A DNA stretch of 64,000 bases from CBDCDJ01 sp965215355 (GTDB lineage: Bacteria; Deinococcota; Deinococci; Deinococcales; Trueperaceae): assembly GCA_965215355.1 (NCBI GenBank), contig CBDCDJ010000007.1, positions 1,116,001 to 1,180,000 on the forward strand. Direction: 5' to 3'. A model generated the notes under the pieces. The model had not been told where the DNA came from. It saw only the letters and a list, made by a program, of their open reading frames with translations, and did not search any database. Position numbers and translations under genes: made by a program. The first letter of the stretch is position 1; each line of letters opens with the position of its first letter. This document shows positions 8,496-16,768 of the stretch, piece after piece.

Positions 8496-9806
8496 TTACT
8501 CGTCGATAATGCCGGAGTCGATGAGCACTTCGTCCTGCTCGAAGGCCATGCCGTTCAAGGCTTCTTCGGCCGTGCCCTCACCCCCGACGACGTAGCTGTG
8601 CAGGTAGCGTTGGGCGGGCTCGAGCAACTGCCCGAACTGCGGGATGTTCCAGAAGTCTTTGACAAAAGTCATGCTCTCGGCAAAGGCTTCGTTGTAGGGC
8701 GTTTGGTTCAAAAACGCTTCGGACTGCAACACTTCTTTGTTGTTGGTGTAGCCGCCCAACTCGGCCCAGCGCGCTTGCACTTCGGGCTGCGCGAACCATT
8801 CCAGAAAGTCCAGCGACGCCTGTTTGCGCTCGTCGCTGATGTAAGCGTTGATGCTCGTTCCCTGGCCGCCCAGTGCCGCGAAGCGCTCGCCGGTCGGACC
8901 CTCGGGCATGGCGAAGTAGCCCGTAACGTCGCGGTAGGGGTTGATTTCACTGTTGTCCAGCGCCGGGAAGAAAGCGAAGTAGTTCATGACCATCGCCACT
9001 TGCCCGTTGATGTAGAGGTCGTTCATCTCGGCAAAAAAGGCGTTGTTCGAGCCGGGCGGGGCGAAGCTATAGAGTTCTTTGTAAAGCTCCAAGGCTTCGA
9101 CGGCTTCGGGCGAGTTGATGACGCCCAGCACCTCGTTGTCCTCGTTCTTCCAGTCCGCGCCGTAGCTGAACAGCACGTTCTCGAAGCCCATCGTGATGGC
9201 GTCGTAGTCGACCTGGGTATACACGCCGATGCCGTAAAGTCCTTCGTCGGGTCGGTTGAAAAACTCGGCGATGTCGCGCAGTTGCGCCCAGGTTTCCGGC
9301 ACCGCCAGCTCGTAACCGTACTGTTCCTGAAAAGCGGCCATCTCTTCGGGGTCTTCGAACAAATCCTTACGGTAGGCGAAGCCGTTGGCGTCGCCCTCGG
9401 TCGGGAAGGCGTAGTAGTTGCCGCTGCCGGTCGGGTATTCGGCGTAGTACCTCAGCGTCGCCTCGGTGACCGTGTCTTTGAGGCCGGTGCTCGTCAAAAA
9501 CTCGGTCATGTCGACGTAGTGGCCCTCTTCGACGCCCTGCCCGAGCCACTGGCTGTCGCCCACGACGAGGTCGAACGAGTCGCCCTGGGCGGCCCACTCG
9601 GCGGCGACGCGGTCGTAGTAGCTGCCCCAGGGTTCCTGGACCACGTTGACCACGACCCCGGTTTCTTCGGTGTACTCGTTGACGAGTTGCTGCAGGTAGT
9701 TCGCCGGGTCCCACTCGGCCCACCAGATGGTGAGTTCGTCTACTTGGGCGGCAGCGAGGCTGAAAAGGGTGACGACCAGCCAGGCGCTGAGCAAATACTT
9801 TTTCAT
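8496..9806 (-). CDS. Extracellular solute-binding protein, carbohydrate ABC transporter
   Basis: A 436-residue secreted binding protein of the MalE/UgpB type. The signal peptide MKKYLLSAWLVVTLFSLAAA precedes the mature start QVDELTIWWAEWDP; there is no lipobox Cys. The body shows family features such as NEYTEETGVVVNVV and a C-terminal helical domain. AGGAGG sits 6 bases before the ATG. It is the first gene of the minus-strand catabolic operon, directly behind a consensus promoter and a GntR-type operator, so it should be the most strongly expressed and most tightly regulated gene of the locus. Confidence 0.92.
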   Translation of the reverse strand: MKKYLLSAWLVVTLFSLAAAQVDELTIWWAEWDPANYLQQLVNEYTEETGVVVNVVQEPWGSYYDRVAAEWAAQGDSFDLVVGDSQWLGQGVEEGHYVDMTEFLTSTGLKDTVTEATLRYYAEYPTGSGNYYAFPTEGDANGFAYRKDLFEDPEEMAAFQEQYGYELAVPETWAQLRDIAEFFNRPDEGLYGIGVYTQVDYDAITMGFENVLFSYGADWKNEDNEVLGVINSPEAVEALELYKELYSFAPPGSNNAFFAEMNDLYINGQVAMVMNYFAFFPALDNSEINPYRDVTGYFAMPEGPTGERFAALGGQGTSINAYISDERKQASLDFLEWFAQPEVQARWAELGGYTNNKEVLQSEAFLNQTPYNEAFAESMTFVKDFWNIPQFGQLLEPAQRYLHSYVVGGEGTAEEALNGMAFEQDEVLIDSGIIDE

Positions 9807-9923
9807 GTTGAACCTCCTGAAGTGCTGAAAAGACTGGAAAAGCGTGACGTGTCAGCAGAGCCGAACCTGTGACCTCCTTTGCTCGAGCTGCGTTGACTAA
9901 AAAGCCGAAGCTGTAAGCCAACT

Positions 9924-9934
9924 CTGTATACAAG
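9924..9934. promoter_or_regulatory. Putative GntR/FadR operator, left copy
   Basis: CTGTATACAAG contains the GTATAC core that fits the FadR-subfamily consensus (t-GTa-tAC-a). It lies about 18 bases downstream of the predicted transcription start of the binding-protein operon, where a bound repressor would block elongation. The exact reverse complement occurs at 10113-10123 next to the regulator's own promoter. Confidence 0.65.
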
Positions 9935-9958
9935 CTAAATACTGTAATTTCTGTGCCG

Positions 9959-9987
9959 ATTATACGGGCCTCGTGAGGGCGTGTCAA
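9959..9987 (-). promoter_or_regulatory. Consensus sigma-70 promoter of the ABC/catabolic operon
   Basis: On the minus strand TTGACA (9982-9987) and TATAAT (9959-9964) are separated by exactly 17 bases. Both hexamers are perfect. It reads toward the binding-protein gene, leaving a leader of roughly 145 bases. Confidence 0.85.
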
Positions 9988-10079
9988 CCGGCTGATTCTT
10001 AACCTTGGTTGCCACAGCCGAGCTTGAGCACCGACTGTTTGAGTCGATGCTCGAGAGCCGACCGGTTTTGTGTCGAGCC

Positions 10080-10109
10080 TTGACAAGGCCGAACCGAAAA
10101 GCTTATTTT
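10080..10109 (+). promoter_or_regulatory. Promoter of the GntR regulator and plus-strand operon
   Basis: TTGACA at 10080-10085 is followed after 18 bases by TATTTT (10104-10109). It reads toward the regulator at 10214, and the second operator copy lies only 3 bases downstream of the -10 box, consistent with autoregulation. Confidence 0.65.
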
Positions 10110-10112
10110 GAA

Positions 10113-10123
10113 CTTGTATACAG
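10113..10123. promoter_or_regulatory. Putative GntR/FadR operator, right copy
   Basis: CTTGTATACAG is the exact reverse complement of the operator at 9924-9934. It overlaps the expected start of transcription of the plus-strand arm, so one regulator could control both divergent operons. Confidence 0.65.
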
Positions 10124-10213
10124 GCTGCACCCAATTTATATACCACCTTTGCGCCTTCGTCCTCTCGAGCGGCGGGCTCGAGGCCGCGAGTCCTGTTGGA
10201 GTGAGCAGCGTTT

Positions 10214-10906
10214 ATGGACAAGTTGGAAACTTTCTTTTCGAGTCAAAACGGGCGCTTTCCCAAAGCCGTTACGCGCCGCGAGGTCGCCTACACCCGCATC
10301 AAAGAGGCCATCCGGCACGCCCAGCTCGAGCCCGGCGAACCTTTGACTGAAACACGCCTGTCCAAACTCTTGGGCATCAGCCGGACGCCGGTGCGCGAGG
10401 CGTTGCAAAAACTCGTCCAAGAGGGTTTGGCCGAGTCCGCGCCGGGGCAGGCGGTCACGGTCGCAACTTCGACCATTCAAGACGTGCTCGACGTGGTGCA
10501 TATTCGTTCCTTGCTCGAGCCCGAACTCGTCCGCTTGGCGGCCAAGGCGATAAGCGAAGAGCAGGCGGAAACCTTACGAGCTACCTTGACCAAAATGGAA
10601 GAGGCGGCTGCTCAGCACGACCTCGCCGCTTGGGCGAAGGCGGACGTGGTTTACCACGACGTCATCAAACAAGCTTGCCCCAACCCCCTTCTCGGCAAAA
10701 CCGTCGTGCAACTCAGAAACCGGGTTCACAACCTGGCGAACATCGACACCAAAACCGACGCCACCCGGCTCGTCGCCTGTACGGACGAACACGCGCAGGT
10801 TGCGAACGCCATCATCAAACGCGACCCTGAAGCGGCAAAAGCGGCGATGGAAGCGCACCTGGCCGCGCTCACCGCGAGTCTTTTCAAACGCATCAGCTAC
10901 CAGTGA
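10214..10906 (+). CDS. GntR-family transcriptional regulator, FadR/FCD subfamily
   Basis: A 230-residue regulator with an N-terminal winged helix (about residues 22-85, including EPLTETRLSKLLGISRTPVR and EALQKLVQEGL) and a helical FCD ligand-binding domain (about 90-222) with conserved acidic and His residues in DVVYHDVI and EHAQVANAI. FCD regulators usually bind organic acids or sugar acids with a metal, and release DNA on binding. It heads the plus-strand arm, and two copies of a FadR-type site flank the intergenic region, so it is the obvious regulator of the whole locus. GGAG lies 11 bases before the ATG. Confidence 0.9.
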   Translation: MDKLETFFSSQNGRFPKAVTRREVAYTRIKEAIRHAQLEPGEPLTETRLSKLLGISRTPVREALQKLVQEGLAESAPGQAVTVATSTIQDVLDVVHIRSLLEPELVRLAAKAISEEQAETLRATLTKMEEAAAQHDLAAWAKADVVYHDVIKQACPNPLLGKTVVQLRNRVHNLANIDTKTDATRLVACTDEHAQVANAIIKRDPEAAKAAMEAHLAALTASLFKRISYQ

Positions 10907-10913
10907 GGTCGAT

Positions 10914-12347
10914 GTGACGGGAATTCAAAGCGGGATGATTTACAGCGAACTCGAAGAAATCGTCGGCGCGAACCACATCTCGGCTGCCGCAGCCGACAAG
11001 CTCGTCTATTCGACCGACTGGTTTTGGCTGCCGCAGATGTGGCTCGACCGGGGCGAAGCGCTGCGCGAGCCCGACTACGTCGTCCATCCCGGCTCGGCGC
11101 AAGAAATCGCCGAAATCCTCAAACTCGCCAACGCTTACCGGGTGCCGGTCGTGCCCTGGGGCGGCGGCTCGGGCTCGCAGGGCGGGGCGCTGCCGACCTT
11201 CGGCGGGATTATCCTCGACACCAAACGCCTCGACAAAATTCTCGACATCGACGAACGTTCCTTAACCGTCACGGCGCAAGCGGGCATCAACGGGACGCAG
11301 CTCGAGTGGGCTCTCAACGAGCGCGGCCTCACCCTGCCCCATTACCCGGCCTCGGCCAACTGCGCCACGCTGGGCGGCTACTTAGCCCCGCGCGGCTCCG
11401 GCACGGTCAGTACCAAGTATGGTAAAGCCGAAGACTTGGTGCTAGGTATGGAAGTCGTGCTGCCGAACGGCCAAATCCTGCGCACGCCCCAAATCCCGAG
11501 CCACGCCGCCGGCCCCGACTTTTACCGGCTGTTTTTGGGCTCGGAAGGAACCTTCGGCGTCATCACCGAAGCGACGATGCAGGTCGATCATCCACCCGAA
11601 ACGCGGCTGTTCCGCGCGGTGCTGTTCGGCGATTTGGGCAGCGCTATAGAAGCCGGTCGCCTGATGATGACGCGGCGGCTCTCGCCCACGGTGATTCGAC
11701 TCTACGACCCCAAATCAACCCTTACGCAGGTCAAGCGGGTGCTCGGCTACGAGTACGAGGGCGCGTACATGGTGCTCGGCTTCGACGGCGACGCGGACAT
11801 TGCCGCGCTGCAAGAGCAAAAGGCGCTCGCCATCTGCGAAAAGCTGGGCGCGCAAGACCTGGGCCGCGAGCCCGGCGAAGCCTGGTGGGAGCACCGTTAC
11901 GATTTTTATTACCCTCCAAAGGGCTTACATTTTCCCTGGATGTACGGCACGACCGAGACGGTCGGCACGTTCTCGAGCATCGAAAAGATTTACCACGCCG
12001 AAAAAGAGGCTGTCGAGCGCGCATTCTCAGACTGGGACATCGACTTTATCGGCCACTTTTCGCACTGGTTTCACTGGGGGGCCGGCCTTTACAGCCGCTT
12101 CATCATCAAAAACCCGCCCGAGGACCCACGTGAGGCGCTGCTGCTCCACAACCGCGTGTGGAATACGGCAATGACGGCGGTGTTGGACAACGGCGGCATG
12201 GTGAACGAGCACCACGGCGTCGGGCTCAAACTGTCGCGCTTTATGCGGCGGCAGTACGGCTCGGCCTGGCCGCTGCTCGAGACCCTGAAACACGCCGTCG
12301 ACCCCAACCACATCATGAACCCCGGCAAGGTCGGTTTCGGGTCGTGA
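10914..12347 (+). CDS. FAD-binding oxidoreductase, GlcD/D-lactate dehydrogenase-like
   Basis: A 477-residue flavoprotein of the PCMH/VAO class. The FAD pyrophosphate loop is VPWGGGSGSQGGALP, followed by LEWALNERGLTLPHYP and GSEGTFGVITEATMQ; the C-terminal FAD-oxidase domain ends with NEHHGVG and HIMNPGKVG, as in glycolate and D-2-hydroxyacid dehydrogenases. GTG at 10914 is chosen because TGAGG is 5 bases upstream and the regulator stops just before; ATG at 10935 is the alternative. The next gene overlaps by four bases and supplies an Fe-S protein, so this is probably a membrane-linked dehydrogenase oxidising a hydroxy acid or polyol. Confidence 0.87.
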   Translation: MTGIQSGMIYSELEEIVGANHISAAAADKLVYSTDWFWLPQMWLDRGEALREPDYVVHPGSAQEIAEILKLANAYRVPVVPWGGGSGSQGGALPTFGGIILDTKRLDKILDIDERSLTVTAQAGINGTQLEWALNERGLTLPHYPASANCATLGGYLAPRGSGTVSTKYGKAEDLVLGMEVVLPNGQILRTPQIPSHAAGPDFYRLFLGSEGTFGVITEATMQVDHPPETRLFRAVLFGDLGSAIEAGRLMMTRRLSPTVIRLYDPKSTLTQVKRVLGYEYEGAYMVLGFDGDADIAALQEQKALAICEKLGAQDLGREPGEAWWEHRYDFYYPPKGLHFPWMYGTTETVGTFSSIEKIYHAEKEAVERAFSDWDIDFIGHFSHWFHWGAGLYSRFIIKNPPEDPREALLLHNRVWNTAMTAVLDNGGMVNEHHGVGLKLSRFMRRQYGSAWPLLETLKHAVDPNHIMNPGKVGFGS

Positions 12348-13438
12348 TAGACGCCGACGCCACCCTGAACAACTGCCGCTACTGCCTCATGTGTCGGCAC
12401 GTCGCGCCGATTGGCGTGCTCACCAAAAACGAAACCCTGACCCCGCACGGCGTCGCGCTCACCATCGCCTCGCAACGGCGCGGGCTGACCACGTGGAACG
12501 AGGAGACCGTCAACGTCGTCTACAGCGACCCCGATGGCGGTAACTCCCGCGCCCACTGCGTGACCGACCAGCCGCTGCCCGCGGCCGTCGCCGCGGTGCG
12601 CGCCGAACTCACCGCGCAGGGCTTAGCGCCCCAAATCGTCTACGATGTTCACGAGCGGTTGCAGCGTCAGCACTCGCCCTGGGGCGACACTGCACCTGAA
12701 CCGACAACGCAGCAAGGTGAAGTAGCGCTGTTTGTCGGCGACGAAGCTCACTACCTCCGGCCAAGTGCGTTGGAGGCTGTGACAACGCTGCTTGAGGCCG
12801 CCGGAATTCGCCCCGTCCTCGTCGGGCGCGGGCGCAGCAGCGGCTACTTGGCGTCCTCGCTCGGCTTTCCCGAGACGGCGCAGGCCCAGGCTCGATCCCA
12901 CCTCGAAGAACTGGCCGCGACAGGCGCGCGGCAACTGCTTGTTTTATCACCGGGCGACGCTTTCACCTTCAAGCAGCTTTACCCCGAGCGTTTGGATGTC
13001 AACCCGCCGGAAGGGGTGGAGGTGCTCGAGGTCGTGAACGTTTTAGACGACGCGCTCGCGGCGGGGCGGCTGGGGTTCGCGCGTTCCGACGACGCCACTC
13101 CCACCGCCTACGTAGACCCCTCACACGCGGTGCGGGTGCCGGGGCGCTTCGACGCGCCGCGCCGCTTGCTCAAGGCGGTCTTGCCCGGTGAAGGGCTCGA
13201 GCTGTTCTGGCGGCGCGAGCGCGCGCACCCGGTCGGCAGCACCTCTTTGCAGTTCGCCCGTCCCGACTTAGCCGACCTGCTGACGAAAGCGAGGCTTGCC
13301 GACGCGAAAAGTCGCGGCGCTGACAGACTCGTCACCGAAGACCCCGGCACGCTGTTTCAGTTGCAGCGCTTTGCTGATGAATTCGGGCTCGAGGTTCGGG
13401 GTTTATACGAACTTCTGGCCGAACGCTTGACCCTCTAG
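12344..13438 (+). CDS. Fe-S-binding partner protein of the FAD dehydrogenase
   Basis: A 364-residue protein whose GTG start overlaps the stop of the FAD enzyme (GTGA), indicating a complex. The N-terminus carries CRYCLMCRHVAP: Cys11, Cys14 and Cys17 fit a ferredoxin-type C-x2-C-x2-C motif, but the usual fourth Cys before Pro is Ala. I see no CCG domain of the GlcF/heterodisulfide-reductase type; the rest has Rossmann-like stretches such as LEAAGIRPVLVGRGRSSGYL. It may hold a cluster with an open iron site or a different fourth ligand (for example the Cys in RAHCVTD). Function as electron carrier is inferred from context. Confidence 0.72.
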   Translation: MIDADATLNNCRYCLMCRHVAPIGVLTKNETLTPHGVALTIASQRRGLTTWNEETVNVVYSDPDGGNSRAHCVTDQPLPAAVAAVRAELTAQGLAPQIVYDVHERLQRQHSPWGDTAPEPTTQQGEVALFVGDEAHYLRPSALEAVTTLLEAAGIRPVLVGRGRSSGYLASSLGFPETAQAQARSHLEELAATGARQLLVLSPGDAFTFKQLYPERLDVNPPEGVEVLEVVNVLDDALAAGRLGFARSDDATPTAYVDPSHAVRVPGRFDAPRRLLKAVLPGEGLELFWRRERAHPVGSTSLQFARPDLADLLTKARLADAKSRGADRLVTEDPGTLFQLQRFADEFGLEVRGLYELLAERLTL

Positions 13439-13568
13439 GAGGCTTTTTGGATTTGAGACTTCGACTTGTCCTTAGCCGATATTTACCCTTTTTCGGAAAT
13501 AGACGCGCTTTTACGAATCGCGAACAACGAACAACAAATAACTCTTCTCTTTCCCCAGGAGGTAAGAA

Positions 13569-14456
13569 ATGCACCTGTCCATGCACAACTGGATGCGCGC
13601 CGAACCGCTCGAGGTCACGGTGCGCCGACTCGCCAAGTACGGTTACGAGAGCATCGAAATCGGCGGCGAGCCCGACAAATACGACACCCAGGAAGTCCGC
13701 AAACTCCTCAAAGACAACGGTTTGCGCTGCTGGGGTGCTATCAGCCTCATGTTCACCGGTTTAGACCTCATCCAGGCCGACGAGGCAGGGCGCGACAAAA
13801 CCGTCAAGTACCTCAAAGACTGCGTGACGTTCGTGAAAGAACTCGACGGCGAAGTCATGAGCATCGTCCCGTCCGAGGTCGGCAAGGTGAACGCCCAGGC
13901 CGACCCCGAGACCGAGTGGGATTGGGCCGTCGCGGGTTTGAAAGAGGTCTACGACCACGCGCAAAAAGAAGGCGTCCGCGTTGCGGTCGAGCCTTTGAAC
14001 CGCTTCGAGACCAACTTCATCAGCCGCCACGACCAGGCGCTCGCCCTGGCGAACGCGGTCGGCCCGGACTGTGGGGTTTGCCTCGACGCCTTCCACATGA
14101 ACATGGAAGAGGCCGACCTTTATCAAGCTATCCGCGACACGGGCGACAAAATTTACGATTTCCACGTCGCCGACAACAACCGCATGGCCTGCGGCATGGG
14201 CGCGCTCGAGTGGCCGAAAATCATTAACACCCTCAAAGAAGTAGGCTACGACGGCGCGCTCACCGTCGAGTTCGTCGCGCCCTTAGACCGCACCCCGGCC
14301 AACCCCTACAAAAACGCCACCGCCTCCGCCGAAAAAGAGTTGACCGCCGAACAGCTCAAGTTCATCGAAGACCACGGCAGCGGCGTGTTGTCCGAGGAGT
14401 TTTACAGCTGGCTCGTCGAGGAGACGGCCAAGACGCTGTTGCCGCTGATCAAGTAG
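13569..14456 (+). CDS. Sugar phosphate isomerase/epimerase
   Basis: A 295-residue AP-endonuclease-2-like TIM barrel. Catalytic and metal-binding motifs match those of the minus-strand epimerase: VAVEPLNRFETNF, CLDAFHMNMEE, DFHVADNNR and VEFVAP. It starts at an ATG with an excellent ribosome site (AGGAGG, 6 bases before). The extra C-terminal 45 residues after the barrel are not shared with the 3497 gene, so the two are distinct paralogues rather than duplicates. The 130 bases before it hold only AT-richer non-coding sequence. It probably epimerises or isomerises an intermediate of the same pathway. Confidence 0.87.
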   Translation: MHLSMHNWMRAEPLEVTVRRLAKYGYESIEIGGEPDKYDTQEVRKLLKDNGLRCWGAISLMFTGLDLIQADEAGRDKTVKYLKDCVTFVKELDGEVMSIVPSEVGKVNAQADPETEWDWAVAGLKEVYDHAQKEGVRVAVEPLNRFETNFISRHDQALALANAVGPDCGVCLDAFHMNMEEADLYQAIRDTGDKIYDFHVADNNRMACGMGALEWPKIINTLKEVGYDGALTVEFVAPLDRTPANPYKNATASAEKELTAEQLKFIEDHGSGVLSEEFYSWLVEETAKTLLPLIK

Positions 14457-14470
14457 GGGCGTGGGGAAGA

Positions 14471-14527
14471 GGGAGTAGGGGGTAAAGTCAAAGGCCTTTA
14501 CTTTCCTACTTCCTACCCCCTGCTCCC
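14471..14527 (+). promoter_or_regulatory. Long imperfect stem-loop between epimerase and Tm-1-like genes
   Basis: Outer arms GGGAGTAGGGGGTA (14471-14484) and TACCCCCTGCTCCC (14514-14527) pair with one mismatch. Inside them AAAGT-C-AAAGG can pair with CCTTTACTTT. No T-run follows, so a processing or stability element is more likely than a terminator. Confidence 0.6.
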
Positions 14528-14573
14528 TTACTCAGCTTCTCCTCTACCTAGCACCTACCAAGAAAGCGAGTCT

Positions 14574-15818
14574 ATGCCGAAAACCGTCGCCGTCATCGGC
14601 ACCCTCGACACCAAAGGGCCGGAAATCGCCTACCTGCGCGACCGCTTGCAGGCGCTTGGTTTAAATACCCTCGTCGTCGATTCAGGGATTTTGGGGGAAC
14701 CTTTGGGGATTGTGCCGGACATCGACCGCGGGGTGGTGGCGGGGTACGGAGACACAACTATCGAGGCCCTACAAAACGCGGGCAGCCGCGGTGAGGCGGT
14801 GCGGGGGATGCGCGCGGCGCTCGTCAAACTGGTAGCAGACCACTACGCCGCGGGGGACATCGACGCTGCCGTCAGTATGGGCGGCGCGGAGGGCGCGGTG
14901 ATGGGGGCGGCGGCGCTGCAAGAGTTGCCCTTCGGGGTGCCGAAAGTGCTCGTCTCGCCCATCGCCTCGGGGCGGCACTTTTTCGGCCCGCTGGTGGGCA
15001 CCAAAGACATGACGGTCGTGCATTCGGTGGTGGATATTCTGGGCCTCAACCCGGTCGCCCGCACCGTGTTCGACAACGTGGCGGCGGCATTAAAGGGGAT
15101 GCTCGAGCACGGCCACACCTTGCCCAACCCCGAAGCGGGCACGCGCTACGTCGCCGTGACGATGCTCGGCAATACGACCAGGGCGGTCATGGCCGTGAAA
15201 GAGCGTCTGTCCGGAGCGGGTTACGAGGCTGTCATCTTCCACTCCAACGGCGTCGGCGGCCCGGCGATGGAAGAGTTGGCGCAGGCGGGGCAGTTCGTCG
15301 GCGTCGTCGACTTCACGACCAACGAGGTGTACGACCCGCTCGTCGGCGGCATCCACGACGGCGGCCCGGAGCGTTTAGAAGTTGTCGGTCGGCTGGGGCT
15401 GCCGCAAGTCGTGGTGCCCGGCTGCATCGACTTCAGCGTGTGGAACACCGGCACGGTGCCGGAGACGCTGCAAGGTCGCCCCGTCTACGACCACAACCCC
15501 GAATACATCCTGGTGCGGGCCAGCCATGAAGAGATGATACAACTCGGCCATATTTTCGCTGAGAAGCTGAACGAAGCGAAAGGCCCGACAGTCGTCGCCG
15601 TACCCACCGAGGGCTTGTCCATCCCCAACGTGCCGGGCGGTTCCTTCTGGAACCCGGCGGCGGACGCGGCCTTTCTCGAGACCCTGCAAAAAGAGCTTCG
15701 TGACGACGTGCCGGTTCACACCTTCCCGCGCCACGTCAACAATCCCGAGTTTGGCATCGAGGTGGCGAACCTGTTTATCAGTCTGATGGAGGACTCAGTC
15801 ATGAAGGAGCAAGCGTGA
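14574..15818 (+). CDS. Tm-1-like ATP-binding domain protein (UPF0261), copy 2
   Basis: A 414-residue UPF0261 protein, opening with KTVAVIGTLDTKGPEIAYLR and containing VSMGGAEGAVMGAAAL in place of the LGLGGSGGTM of copy 1. It is a divergent paralogue of the 2295-3500 protein, with conserved blocks DYDHN-like VYDHNPEYILVR and PTEGLSIPN near the C-terminus. Unlike copy 1 it is not followed by a PEP-hydrolase-like partner but by a creatininase-family gene, whose GTG overlaps its stop. Reaction unknown; presumably acts on a different intermediate of the same pathway. Confidence 0.86.
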   Translation: MPKTVAVIGTLDTKGPEIAYLRDRLQALGLNTLVVDSGILGEPLGIVPDIDRGVVAGYGDTTIEALQNAGSRGEAVRGMRAALVKLVADHYAAGDIDAAVSMGGAEGAVMGAAALQELPFGVPKVLVSPIASGRHFFGPLVGTKDMTVVHSVVDILGLNPVARTVFDNVAAALKGMLEHGHTLPNPEAGTRYVAVTMLGNTTRAVMAVKERLSGAGYEAVIFHSNGVGGPAMEELAQAGQFVGVVDFTTNEVYDPLVGGIHDGGPERLEVVGRLGLPQVVVPGCIDFSVWNTGTVPETLQGRPVYDHNPEYILVRASHEEMIQLGHIFAEKLNEAKGPTVVAVPTEGLSIPNVPGGSFWNPAADAAFLETLQKELRDDVPVHTFPRHVNNPEFGIEVANLFISLMEDSVMKEQA

Positions 15819-16744
15819 TTTCAAGCAGCAGCGACCAACTCAAAGTTCAAGTGGCCCACCTCACCGAAGGCGACGAGGCGTTTCGTGAGCAGTTCGTGTC
15901 CTGGGACATCGGCAACCTGGCGTTTACGGATATTCGGGCGTACCTCGAGCACAAAGACCTCATCCTCGTGCCGATGGCGAGCTTAGAGCAGCACGGCCCT
16001 CACCTGCCGCTCTACACTGACACCATCACAGCCGTGGAGGTCTCGAGGCGCGTCGCCGAGCACATCGCGGTGCTGCACACGCCGCCCCTGTGGATGGGTT
16101 ACTCGCCGCAGCACATGCACGAGCCCGGCCAAGGGCGCGGCACCATCACGGTGCGGAGCACGACGCTGTTAGCGCTCATGCACGACGTGGCGCGGAGCCT
16201 CATCCATCACGGCTTCAACCGCATCGTCTTTGTGAACGGTCACGGTTCGAACATCAAAGTGGTCGACCCGGTGCTGCGCAAACTCCGCTACGAGACGGGC
16301 GCGCTCGTCGGCTTTGTAAAGCCCTACATGGAGCGCTACACGGGCATCTTGAAAGGTCTGATGGACAACCCGCCCGAAGAAACGCCGGGTTGGCACGCTT
16401 CGGAGTTGGAAACCTCGCAAGACCTCGCCTGGAATGCGGACACGGTGCGGATGGAGCGGGCCGAGTTCACCAAAGCGCACATTCCCGAGTTTCTGCCGCA
16501 GACCTTCGCCAAAAAAGACGGGATGCCGGACGTCGAGTTCGAGGGCTACAGCTACTTCAACTTTCCGATGGACCACCACGAGTTTATCGAGAGCGGCGTC
16601 ATCGGCAACCCGAAACGGGCGACGAAGGAAAAAGGCGAAGAGGCGTTTCGCAGGCTGTCGGAACACGTGGCGCGGGGGGTTTTGGAGTTGATGGAGGTGC
16701 CTGTCGAGGTGCATAACCGGGAATTCGTCGACCGGGTGATGTGA
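15815..16744 (+). CDS. Creatininase-family amidohydrolase
   Basis: A 309-residue member of the creatinine amidohydrolase family. Metal-binding motifs are visible: SLEQHGPHLPLYTDT (Glu, His and Asp ligands), FVNGHGSN (His) and SELETS (Glu). Family members open cyclic amides or lactam-like rings and some act on other substrates, so creatinine itself is not implied. GTG start overlaps the stop of the Tm-1-like gene. It is the last gene of the plus-strand arm; 24 bases later the convergent SLH-esterase gene ends. Confidence 0.86.
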   Translation: MISSSSDQLKVQVAHLTEGDEAFREQFVSWDIGNLAFTDIRAYLEHKDLILVPMASLEQHGPHLPLYTDTITAVEVSRRVAEHIAVLHTPPLWMGYSPQHMHEPGQGRGTITVRSTTLLALMHDVARSLIHHGFNRIVFVNGHGSNIKVVDPVLRKLRYETGALVGFVKPYMERYTGILKGLMDNPPEETPGWHASELETSQDLAWNADTVRMERAEFTKAHIPEFLPQTFAKKDGMPDVEFEGYSYFNFPMDHHEFIESGVIGNPKRATKEKGEEAFRRLSEHVARGVLELMEVPVEVHNREFVDRVM

Positions 16745-16768
16745 GGGCCTCGAGCTTGACGACGGGTT

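Noticed and set aside
13466..14227. 253-codon plus-strand frame
   Set aside because: It overlaps the epimerase gene in another frame and is Arg-rich low-quality sequence.
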